Of a stretch of 12,465 nucleotides of DNA, positions 1 to 6,984 are shown piece after piece (position 1 is the first letter of the stretch; each line of letters begins with the position of its first letter). The stretch is from Candidatus Pullichristensenella stercoripullorum (GTDB lineage: Bacteria > Bacillota > Clostridia > Christensenellales > Aristaeellaceae). The position numbers were made by a program, and so were the translations under genes. The notes under the pieces are model-generated. The model made no database searches and was not told where the DNA came from. It was given only the letters and a program-made list of their open reading frames with translations. The DNA lies in assembly GCA_018712885.1 (NCBI GenBank), contig DVGE01000097.1, positions 1 to 12,465 of the forward strand, given 5' to 3'.

Positions 1-1
1 C

Positions 2-1396
2 AAGCAGGAGGGCTTCACCGACCTGTGCGCCGGGCCGCACCTGCCCTCCACCGGCCGCATCAAGGCCTTCAAACTGATGTCCATCGCCGGCGCGTACTGG
101 CGCGGCAACGAGAAAAACAAGATGCTGCAGCGCATCTACGGCACGGCCTTCACCAGCCGCGAGGACTTGGACGCCTACGTGCAGCGCCTGGAGGAAGCCA
201 AGAAGCGCGACCACCGCAAATTGGGCCGTCAGCTCGATTTGTTCGACATCTTTGACGAGGGCCCCGGCTTCCCCTTCTTCTTCCCCAAGGGCATGATCTT
301 GCGCAACCTGCTGGAAGACTACTGGCGCGAGATCCACCGCAAGGCCGGCTATGAGGAGATCAAGACGCCGATGATCCTCAGCCGCAAGCTCTGGGAGCAG
401 TCCGGCCACTGGGATCACTACCAGGAGAACATGTACACCACCAAGATCGACGACGAGGACTTCGCCATCAAGCCGATGAACTGCCCCGGCGGTATCCTCG
501 TCTACAAGCGCCGCATGTGGAGCTACCGCGACCTGCCCATCCGCTCCGGCGAACTGGGGCTTGTCCACCGCCACGAGCTCTCCGGCGCGCTGCACGGGCT
601 GATGCGCGTGCGCTGCTTCACGCAGGACGACGCCCACATCTTCATGACCCCGGAGCAGATCCGCGACGAGATCAAGGGCGTGTACAACCTCATCGACGAG
701 GTCTATTCCGTGTTCGGCTTCAAGTACCACGTCGAGCTGTCCACCCGCCCGGAGAACTCCATCGGCACGGACGAGATGTGGGAGCAGGCCACCGACGGCC
801 TGCAGGGCGCGCTGGACGATTTGGGCGTGGACTACGTGGTCAACGAGGGCGACGGCGCCTTCTACGGCCCGAAGATCGACTTCCACCTTGAGGATTCCAT
901 CGGGCGCACCTGGCAGTGCGGCACCATCCAGCTGGACATGAACCTGCCCGAGCGCTTCGACCTCACCTACATCGGGCCGGACGGCGAGAAGCATCGCCCG
1001 GTGATGATCCACCGCGTGGTGTTTGGTTCCATCGAGCGCTTCATCGGCATCCTCACCGAGCACTTTGCCGGCGCGTTCCCGCTGTGGCTGGCCCCGGTGC
1101 AGGCGAAGATCATGACCATCACCGACCGCGCCGACGACGCGGCCCGCAAGCTGCAGAAGACGCTGGAGGACGCCGGCATCCGCACGGAGATCGACCTGCG
1201 CAACGAGAAGATCGGCTTCAAGATCCGCGAGGCGCAGATGATGAAGATCCCCTACATGCTGGTGCTGGGCGACAAGGAGGCCGCCGAGGGCACCGTGGCT
1301 GTGCGCGTGCGCGGCCAGGGCGATGTCGGCACGATGACGGCGGACGAACTCATTGGACGCATGAAAGAGGAAGTGCGCACCCGCGCCATCTTCTAA
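2..1396 (+). CDS. thrS: Threonyl-tRNA synthetase, 3' part (5' end outside window)
   Basis: This gene attaches threonine to tRNA-Thr in the cytoplasm. The frame is open from the window edge, and 464 residues are visible. The first residues carry the end of the editing domain, with DLCAGPH (visible D7, C9, H13) matching the CxxxH half of the deacylation site. This is followed by the family string AYWRGNEKNKMLQRIYGT. The class II catalytic core follows. Its three zinc ligands are present: Cys161 in KPMNCPGG, His212 in FTQDDAHIF and His337 in PVMIHRVVFGS. Motif 2 is RHELSGALHGLMRVR and motif 3 is FGSIERFIGIL. The anticodon-binding domain covers about residue 360 to the end. The TAA stop is followed directly by a strong terminator, so the gene ends its transcription unit and converges on rodA. 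Any T-box leader would lie upstream of the window. Identification is secure; only the N-terminal TGS part and half of the editing domain are missing. Confidence 0.98.
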   Translation, partial: KQEGFTDLCAGPHLPSTGRIKAFKLMSIAGAYWRGNEKNKMLQRIYGTAFTSREDLDAYVQRLEEAKKRDHRKLGRQLDLFDIFDEGPGFPFFFPKGMILRNLLEDYWREIHRKAGYEEIKTPMILSRKLWEQSGHWDHYQENMYTTKIDDEDFAIKPMNCPGGILVYKRRMWSYRDLPIRSGELGLVHRHELSGALHGLMRVRCFTQDDAHIFMTPEQIRDEIKGVYNLIDEVYSVFGFKYHVELSTRPENSIGTDEMWEQATDGLQGALDDLGVDYVVNEGDGAFYGPKIDFHLEDSIGRTWQCGTIQLDMNLPERFDLTYIGPDGEKHRPVMIHRVVFGSIERFIGILTEHFAGAFPLWLAPVQAKIMTITDRADDAARKLQKTLEDAGIRTEIDLRNEKIGFKIREAQMMKIPYMLVLGDKEAAEGTVAVRVRGQGDVGTMTADELIGRMKEEVRTRAIF

Positions 1397-1408
1397 GCCC
1401 CCGAAAAC

Positions 1409-1449
1409 AAATCGTCCCGCGGAGCAAGCGCTTCCGCGGGACGATTTTT
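1409..1449. terminator. Bidirectional intrinsic terminator between thrS and rodA
   Basis: A perfect 15-bp stem pairs 1409-1423 with 1433-1447 around a short loop. The plus strand ends in five T (1445-1449), which suits termination of thrS. Read on the minus strand, the stem is followed by TTTGTTTT (complement of 1411-1404), which suits termination of the rodA transcript. Its position, 12 nt after the thrS stop and between two convergent genes, supports a two-way role. Confidence 0.9.
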
Positions 1450-1458
1450 GCGCATGGA

Positions 1459-1494
1459 AAGCCCCGGCGGGCGGCGCGGCGTTCGCCGGGGCTT
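1459..1494 (-). terminator. GC-rich hairpin just after rodA, probable auxiliary terminator
   Basis: An 11-bp stem pairs 1459-1469 with 1484-1494 around a 14-nt GC-rich loop. It starts 9 nt beyond the rodA stop codon. On the minus strand it is followed by only three T and then CC, so it is a weak classical terminator. It may act together with the stronger hairpin further on, or protect the mRNA 3' end. Confidence 0.55.
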
Positions 1495-1502
1495 CGCTTT
1501 TC

Positions 1503-2738
1503 CTAGAGCCGCACTTCGCGGCTGGTGATGAGGCGGTTTTTGTGCTCCCGGCTGCGCGAGCGCATGACCACGTTCATCACCAGGCCGATGCCGAGCATGT
1601 TGGTGATCATGTTCGAGCCTCCATAGCTCATGAACGGCAGGGGGATGCCCGTGACCGGCAATAGGCCGATGACCATGCAGATGTTCTCGACGATGTGGAA
1701 CAAAAGCATCGAGGCCACGCCGATGATGAGATAGGAGCCGTAGGAATCCTGCACGCGCAGGGCCAGGTAGAACAGGCGGCCGAGCAGCAGCATATAGAGC
1801 GCTACCAGCACGCAGGCGCCGACCATGCCGAAGCTCTCGCAGCAGACGGCGAAGATGAAGTCCGTGTGGTCGTCGGAAATATAGCCGAGGGAGGCGTAAC
1901 TGCCGGGGGAGACGATGCCCTGCCCCCACAGCCCGCCGCGGCCCACGGCGATGCCGGCGTTGATGACCTGGCGCGCCTCGTCCGGGTAGCTTTCGGGATC
2001 GAGCCAGATGAGTATGCGCATGAGGCGGAAGCTGTCCGTGGCGTTCATGAACGTCCACACCGGGATGATGAGCACCACCGCGCAGGCGAGCACGCCGAGG
2101 ATGAGCTTGTAGTTCGTACCGGAGACGAACACCATGATGCAGAACACCGCCAGGTACACCAGCGCCGTGCCCACGTCCGGCTGAGCGATGATGAGAAAAA
2201 GCGGTATGCCCATGTAGACGATCAGGGGCAAAAGGTCGCGTATGGTCATCACGGGTCTCACGCGCACGGAGAAGGCCTTGGCAAAGGCGATGATCATGGC
2301 GATCTTGCCGACCTCCGAGGGCTGGAAGGTGCGTTCCGAGCCGGAGCCCCAGGTGAAGAAGGCGGTCATGCCGCCGCGGCCGGCCTCCATCGTCAGCACC
2401 ACGACGAGGAGGAGTATGTTGAGCACGTAGAAGGTGTTGGCGTAGTGGCCGTAGAGGTCGTAGCCGAAGTAGATGATGGCCATCATCGCCACGATGCCCG
2501 CGCCCAGCCACACCAATTGCAAGCGCGCGTAGGTGACCGACTGCGTTTCCAGCATCTCCATGATGGTGGTGGGCGTCTCGGTGACGGAGGTGGTGGTGGC
2601 GGAGAAGATGCACACCACGCCGAACAGCGCGATCACGAGCACGTTCAAAAACAGCGGCCAGTCAAAGTAGCGCATCAGGCTTCTGTCAAACCGGTTGAGG
2701 CGCATTTGCTTGACGAGCGCCGCGATCTTTTCCCGCAT
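1503..2738 (-). CDS. rodA: RodA, SEDS-family peptidoglycan glycosyltransferase
   Basis: This is a membrane enzyme that polymerises lipid II into glycan strands during side-wall elongation, working with PBP2. It has 411 residues, normal for RodA/FtsW proteins, with about ten hydrophobic segments beginning near residue 29. SEDS motifs are intact: TFQPSEVGK (Glu142), QPDVGTAL (186-193), DHTDFIF (Asp293, the position of the essential catalytic aspartate) and the C-terminal PVTGIPLPFMSYGGS (361-375). The ATG at 2738 has an AAAGGAGA ribosome site 6 nt upstream. It begins 17 nt after the PBP2 gene and is the last gene of the elongation cassette, followed by two hairpins. FtsW is the alternative by fold. 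The partner PBP2 and the mreBCD context favour RodA. Residues 48-72, between the first and second membrane segments, are rich in Thr, Ser and Glu and probably extracytoplasmic. Confidence 0.95.
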   Translation of the reverse strand: MREKIAALVKQMRLNRFDRSLMRYFDWPLFLNVLVIALFGVVCIFSATTTSVTETPTTIMEMLETQSVTYARLQLVWLGAGIVAMMAIIYFGYDLYGHYANTFYVLNILLLVVVLTMEAGRGGMTAFFTWGSGSERTFQPSEVGKIAMIIAFAKAFSVRVRPVMTIRDLLPLIVYMGIPLFLIIAQPDVGTALVYLAVFCIMVFVSGTNYKLILGVLACAVVLIIPVWTFMNATDSFRLMRILIWLDPESYPDEARQVINAGIAVGRGGLWGQGIVSPGSYASLGYISDDHTDFIFAVCCESFGMVGACVLVALYMLLLGRLFYLALRVQDSYGSYLIIGVASMLLFHIVENICMVIGLLPVTGIPLPFMSYGGSNMITNMLGIGLVMNVVMRSRSREHKNRLITSREVRL

Positions 2739-2755
2739 TGCCAGTCTCCTTTGCG

Positions 2756-5284
2756 TCAGTCTGCGACGGAGAACTCCGTCACCGCTTCGGTGGACTCATA
2801 GCCGCCGTAGTTGTCGAGGTAATAGGTGATGGTCTCAATGGCGGCGCTGGCAGAGCGCGCGCCGGCGTAGCCGTTCTGGATGTAGACGACCACGGCGATC
2901 TTCGGGTCCTCCACCGGGGCGTAACAGACCAGCCAGGAGTTGTTCTCCACGTCGATCTCGGTACGCTGGGAAGTACCGGTCTTGGCCGCGATGGGGTACT
3001 TGGAGTTTTTGAACTGCTCGGCGGCGGTACCGTCGTTTTCGACGGAGGTCACGTTGACCATGCCTTCCTGGATGAGCTCAAAGAACTCCGGGTCGGTCTC
3101 GATCTGGTTGGCGACGACCGGCTCTTTATCCACCACCACGGTGCCGTCCGGGGCGATGATCTTGTCGATGATCTGCGCGTCGTAGACCGTGCCGCCGTTG
3201 GCGATGGCCGAGACGTAGCGCGCCGCGGCGATGGGCGTGATCTGGGTGATGGACTGGCCGATGCCGAGCATGATGGTCTCGTTGGGCGTCCAGTAAAGGT
3301 CGGCGATGTAGCTGGCCACGGTGTTGCCGAGGTAGTTGGAAGAGATGTACTGCACCGGCAGGTTGAGGTCGTAGACCAGCACCTCGCGGATGGGCGCGTT
3401 CCATTCGGAGCGGTTGTCGTAGCTGACGGCGATGTCCATCAGCTTTTTCACCACTTCGTCCACGCGCTCCTGGTCGTATTCGATGTTGCGCTCCTCGCCG
3501 ATGCGCTCGATGAGGGCGCGCAGGGCGTTGGCCACGACCATGGGCTTGGTGGTCATCTGATCCTCGATAGCCACGTCCGGGTCGTAGAGGGCGTCCTGGT
3601 TGCCGACGAAGCTGGTGGATTCGCCGGGCAGCTCGATGTTGGTGCGCGAGGTGAGGCCCAGCGCCGCCGCCCATTCGTTGAGCGTCTGCGCGCCGGTGCG
3701 GAAGCTGACTTCATAGAAGAAGTAGTTGCAGGAGTTGGACAGGCCCTCCACCACGGTCTGGTTCTGGTGGCGCTCGATGTGCGTCGTCCAGCACTTGGCG
3801 GGGTTGGCCGTGTCCGTCTTGTCGAAGGGGCCTTCGTCGCTGATGCGCTCGTCTTTGCCGAGGTTGCCAGAGGCCAGGCCCGCCAGTGCCGTGCAGAGCT
3901 TGAAGGTGGAGCCCGGCGCGTCTTTGGCGCTGATGGCGCGATCGAAAAGCGGGTTGTTGTCGTCGGCGAGGATCTGCGCCCAGGCGCCGGAATCGACGTT
4001 GCCACCCTCGAAGATGGATAGATCGTAGTCCGGCAAACTCACATATCCCAGCACGCGGCCGGAGTTGGGGTCCATGGCGACGATGGCGCCGGACTCGGCC
4101 AACTGCACCTCGTGGCCCATGTCCTCGTAGCGGGCCAGCTCCGAGGCGTTGCGGCGCTGCCAGCTCGAGCCGGCCATCACCTGGCGCTGCTGGTAGTTGA
4201 TGTCGTTGATGGCGTCCTGCAGGGCCTGGCGCATCACATCCTGCAATTCAGAGTCGATGGTGAGCACCACGGAATTGCCGTCCACAGGCGCGGTATAGGA
4301 GAGCTCGCGCACGATCTTGCCGCGCGTGTCGATCTCCACCACGCGCTCGCCCTGGCGGTAGGAGACGTAGGGCGAGAGCTGGTCTTCCATGGACTTTTCG
4401 ATGCCGGAAACGCCGACGATGGCGTCGGTGGGATAGCCCTTGGCGGTGTATTCCTCCATGTCGCTCTGGGAATTGATGCGGCCTACGTAACCCACGGCGT
4501 GGGCGGCGGTGCGCCCCTGCGGGTAAACGCGGGTGGAGCTTTCCTCGGCGGACATGCCGTCCAGCTCCATGGAACGGGCCTCGATCTCCGAGACGGTCTC
4601 AAAACCGACGTCGTAGGCGATGGCCACGGGGCGGGAGTTGTAGTTGTTCATGCGCGAAGTCTGCCAGACGGCGAGTATCTTCACGATCATGTCCTCGTAT
4701 TGCTCGACGATGTCCTTATCCGTGAGCTGGGCGGCGGCCTGCGCGCCCTGTTCCTCGGCGATCTCCTCGCGCAGGACGTCCACGATCAGATATTTATCAA
4801 GCAGCGCGTCAAAGAGCTGCTCCTCAGGCGTGTTCGTGAGATAAAAGTTGGCGCGCCACTGGCTCTCGCGGGTGGCGTTGACCGTTTCCGAAGTGGAATT
4901 GGTGCTAAAGCGCCACACGCCGTTTTCATCCTTCTTCAGCCAGAACTCGGTGATGGTGGATTTGCCGTTGGATTCCACCAGCTGGATGGTCTTGAGGATG
5001 GAGCGCGTGTAGCCCTTGCGGTCCTCCTCCGAGCTGCGCGAGGGGTCGCGGTAAAAAGTTACATTGTAACTGCGCCGGTCGTAGGCCAGCGGGGTCATGT
5101 TGACGTCGTACACGGTGCCGCGCATGCCGGTGACCGAGAGCGTCTTGGTCGAACGCGAGCTGGCGCGGGCGGTGGACGCTTCCTGCCCATCGATCATCAG
5201 GCTGTCGAGGCGGAAGAATACCGCCGTGAAAGCAATGAGCAGCACCAGGCAGACGATGAGCACGCGGTTCTTATAGGGCCTCAA
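2756..5284 (-). CDS. mrdA: Penicillin-binding protein 2 (class B transpeptidase of elongation)
   Basis: This enzyme crosslinks nascent peptidoglycan outside the membrane as the partner of RodA. It has 842 residues from a TTG start. A short cytoplasmic tail is followed by one membrane anchor (about 8-24), then the pedestal domain beginning at RGTVYD (56-61), then the transpeptidase domain. Catalytic motifs are complete: S459-T-F-K462 in APGSTFK, S518-C-N520, and K768-T-G-T771. GIGQ (674-677) is also present. SxxK to SxN is 59 residues, a normal spacing. SxN to KTG is 250, much longer than I recall for E. coli PBP2, with extra sequence at about 562-672. The TTG at 5284 overlaps the mreD stop (TTGA) and has GGAGGTGA 7 nt upstream. 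No in-frame ATG would keep the anchor except one inside mreD that lacks support. The membrane topology and the downstream rodA fit PBP2 better than FtsI. Confidence 0.95.
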   Translation of the reverse strand: MRPYKNRVLIVCLVLLIAFTAVFFRLDSLMIDGQEASTARASSRSTKTLSVTGMRGTVYDVNMTPLAYDRRSYNVTFYRDPSRSSEEDRKGYTRSILKTIQLVESNGKSTITEFWLKKDENGVWRFSTNSTSETVNATRESQWRANFYLTNTPEEQLFDALLDKYLIVDVLREEIAEEQGAQAAAQLTDKDIVEQYEDMIVKILAVWQTSRMNNYNSRPVAIAYDVGFETVSEIEARSMELDGMSAEESSTRVYPQGRTAAHAVGYVGRINSQSDMEEYTAKGYPTDAIVGVSGIEKSMEDQLSPYVSYRQGERVVEIDTRGKIVRELSYTAPVDGNSVVLTIDSELQDVMRQALQDAINDINYQQRQVMAGSSWQRRNASELARYEDMGHEVQLAESGAIVAMDPNSGRVLGYVSLPDYDLSIFEGGNVDSGAWAQILADDNNPLFDRAISAKDAPGSTFKLCTALAGLASGNLGKDERISDEGPFDKTDTANPAKCWTTHIERHQNQTVVEGLSNSCNYFFYEVSFRTGAQTLNEWAAALGLTSRTNIELPGESTSFVGNQDALYDPDVAIEDQMTTKPMVVANALRALIERIGEERNIEYDQERVDEVVKKLMDIAVSYDNRSEWNAPIREVLVYDLNLPVQYISSNYLGNTVASYIADLYWTPNETIMLGIGQSITQITPIAAARYVSAIANGGTVYDAQIIDKIIAPDGTVVVDKEPVVANQIETDPEFFELIQEGMVNVTSVENDGTAAEQFKNSKYPIAAKTGTSQRTEIDVENNSWLVCYAPVEDPKIAVVVYIQNGYAGARSASAAIETITYYLDNYGGYESTEAVTEFSVAD

Positions 5285-5829
5285 AAGGATTTCACCTCCC
5301 GTTTGGCGGATGTGCGCCGGTAGCGCGCTCCCCTGCCCTGCACGATGCGCGACTCGAGGGGGCCGAGCAGCATGCACAAGGCGACGGTGATGAGCGTGCG
5401 GATGAGTATGTTGAGAAAGTAGATGCCCTCGATGCGCGCGGTGCCAAAGTACTGATAGGCGTAGATGGCCAATTCGCGCACGAGCGTCATGCCGGCGAAG
5501 GTGAGGGCGCGGCGCAGGTAGACCATCGAGGGCCGCCGGCGCGCGCGCACATCCTCCGGCTCATAGGCGATGAGGCCGGCGAGGAAGCCGAGGATGATGT
5601 AGACGAACGCATTGAACCCCAACTGATAGCCGACCAGTATGTCCTGCAACAGGCCGGCGATGAGGCCGTAGAGCATGCCGTGCATGCGGTCGAGATGCAC
5701 GCCGATGACGAGCACGGTGATGAACGTCAAAGAGACGATGTAGGGGCTTTCGATGAGGAAGGGGATGACCGACGTATCCACCATCAGCGAAAGCAGCGTC
5801 AAAACCGCCGGCAGTATGCGCCTGCGCAC
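5281..5829 (-). CDS. mreD: MreD, rod shape-determining membrane protein
   Basis: This is a small integral membrane component of the elongation complex, working with MreC. From the GTG start there are 182 residues, normal for MreD, almost all in hydrophobic segments: a first helix near residues 6-23, then several more. Short charged loops separate them, including an arginine-rich loop (EPEDVRARRRPS), and the C-terminus is basic. The pattern GMLYGLIAGLLQDIL followed by GFNAFVYIILGFLAGLI is typical of the family, which is otherwise poorly conserved. An ATG six bases upstream (5835) is in frame, but it sits only one base after AAAGGAGG, so the GTG with a 7-nt spacer is preferred. It lies about 40 nt after mreC, and its TGA overlaps the TTG of mrdA. 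Confidence 0.9.
   Translation of the reverse strand: MRRRILPAVLTLLSLMVDTSVIPFLIESPYIVSLTFITVLVIGVHLDRMHGMLYGLIAGLLQDILVGYQLGFNAFVYIILGFLAGLIAYEPEDVRARRRPSMVYLRRALTFAGMTLVRELAIYAYQYFGTARIEGIYFLNILIRTLITVALCMLLGPLESRIVQGRGARYRRTSAKREVKSF
5282..5299 (-). promoter_or_regulatory. Consensus ribosome site that fixes a TTG start for mrdA
   Basis: On the minus strand, GGAGGTGA (5299-5292) nearly matches the full anti-Shine-Dalgarno complement. It lies 7 nt before TTG (5284-5282), which shares TTGA with the mreD stop. The first residues become MRPYKNR, directly in front of the membrane anchor. The ribosome site is inside the last mreD codons, so the two genes are probably translationally coupled. Confidence 0.85.
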
Positions 5830-5844
5830 GGCCATCCCTCCTTT
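5827..5844 (-). promoter_or_regulatory. Ribosome site favouring the GTG start of mreD
   Basis: AAAGGAGG occupies 5844-5837 on the minus strand. The first in-frame ATG (5835-5833) is one base away, too close for normal initiation. The GTG at 5829-5827 is 7 nt away, an ideal spacing. The choice changes the protein by only two residues (Met-Ala). Confidence 0.6.
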
Positions 5845-5874
5845 CCATGTTCAGGTCTCTTTGGTCAAGGCCGC

Positions 5875-6972
5875 TCAGCTCTCGGCCCAGGTGTCCTCGG
5901 GCAATTCCTCGTAGACGGGGCCGATGGTGGCGCCGCTCTCGGGCATGGCCGTGGGGAACACGAAGATGTTCTCGTCCGTCTCCGGCTCGTCCGCCGCCAT
6001 GGAAGGCGCGGGCGTGCTGGTGGGCCGCGGCACCGGCGTGGGCGTGGCCACTACGGGCAGGCCCTCTTCCTCGTCGGTCTCCACCACCGTGCGCAGGATC
6101 AGCACTTCCTCGATGTGCTGGAAATCCACGCTGGGCATGGCGATGACGTAGCTGCCGGCGGTGTCCGTGGCGCGGCTGACGGCGGTGACAGTGCCGACCA
6201 CAAGCCCCTTGGGATAAAGCGAATCCGTGCCCGAGGTGATGAGCGTATCGCCCGGCACGATGTTGGCGATGTTCTGCACGTAGTTCACGTAGCACTCCGG
6301 ACTGTCGGACGTGGCCGTGATCTGGCCGCGCATCACGCCGTTGTCGCGCGTGCGCTCGATAAGGCAGGAAACGGCGCTGCGCGAGTCGATGATGGTGAGC
6401 ACCTTGGCGTAGTTGAGGCCCACTTCATAGATGCGGCCCACCAGCCCGTCGCCGGTGACGACCGCCATGCCGACGCTGACGCCATCGTTGGTGCCGCGGT
6501 TGACGGAAAAGGTATCGAACCACTGGCCCGGGTCGCGGGCGATGACGCGCGCGTAGAGGGGGTCGAGTTCTTCATAGCGGCTCTGGGCATCGAGCAGGCT
6601 GAGCAGGCGCTGATTCTCCGCCACGGCTTCTTCGGCGCTCTGCAATTCGAGGCTGAGCTGCTGGTTCTCCAAAAACAATTCCTGATAGTTGGCTTCCAGT
6701 TCATCGTAGTTGCGCCAGCCCTGGAAGAGGTCGCGCACCCATTTGGTGGCGGAGCTGAAGGCGTTTTGCAGCGGGGAAAACGCGCTGCCGATGGCGTTTT
6801 CGCCCACCGACGCGCCCTCGCCGCCGCGCAACACCAGAAAGACCACCGCCAGCACCACGACCGCCAGCACCGCCACGACGAAGATCGCCCGCCGGATGGC
6901 GTTGCCGCGCGCGCGGCGCTGTTTTTCCACCTGCGCCTTGGAATAGGCGCGACCCGTGCTCTTCTTTGCCAT
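5875..6972 (-). CDS. mreC: MreC, rod shape-determining scaffold protein
   Basis: This single-pass protein links MreB/MreD inside the membrane to PBP2 outside and activates the elongation synthase. It has 365 residues: a basic cytoplasmic tail (1-28), one membrane helix (about 28-48), a probable coiled coil (about 85-130, rich in Glu, Leu and Gln), then the MreC beta-domains (about 138-295). Family strings are ARVIARDPGQWFDTFSVNRG, GLVGRI and TSGTDSLYPKGLVVGTV. The extra C-terminal tail (about 298-365) is acidic and rich in Pro and Thr (VATPTPVPRPTSTPAPS) and lies beyond the conserved domain. The ATG at 6972 follows an AAGGGG site, and the gene starts 12 nt after the mreB-like gene. Identification is firm from sequence and context. 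Confidence 0.96.
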   Translation of the reverse strand: MAKKSTGRAYSKAQVEKQRRARGNAIRRAIFVVAVLAVVVLAVVFLVLRGGEGASVGENAIGSAFSPLQNAFSSATKWVRDLFQGWRNYDELEANYQELFLENQQLSLELQSAEEAVAENQRLLSLLDAQSRYEELDPLYARVIARDPGQWFDTFSVNRGTNDGVSVGMAVVTGDGLVGRIYEVGLNYAKVLTIIDSRSAVSCLIERTRDNGVMRGQITATSDSPECYVNYVQNIANIVPGDTLITSGTDSLYPKGLVVGTVTAVSRATDTAGSYVIAMPSVDFQHIEEVLILRTVVETDEEEGLPVVATPTPVPRPTSTPAPSMAADEPETDENIFVFPTAMPESGATIGPVYEELPEDTWAES

Positions 6973-6984
6973 GAACAGATCCCC

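Noticed and set aside
1695..2801. A 368-codon plus-strand open frame antisense to rodA
   Set aside because: Product is almost entirely His, Asp, Glu, Ala and Gly, as expected from reversed membrane-protein codons.
2738..5323. Long plus-strand open frames (427 and 403 codons) antisense to mrdA
   Set aside because: Rich in Val, Asp, Gly and His without recognisable motifs; the minus strand encodes a complete PBP2 with SxxK, SxN and KTG.
5285..5377. N-terminal extension of PBP2 to an ATG inside mreD
   Set aside because: It would add 31 Arg/Ala-rich residues before the anchor and lie fully within mreD; the TTG at 5284 has a far better ribosome site and gives a normal N-terminus.
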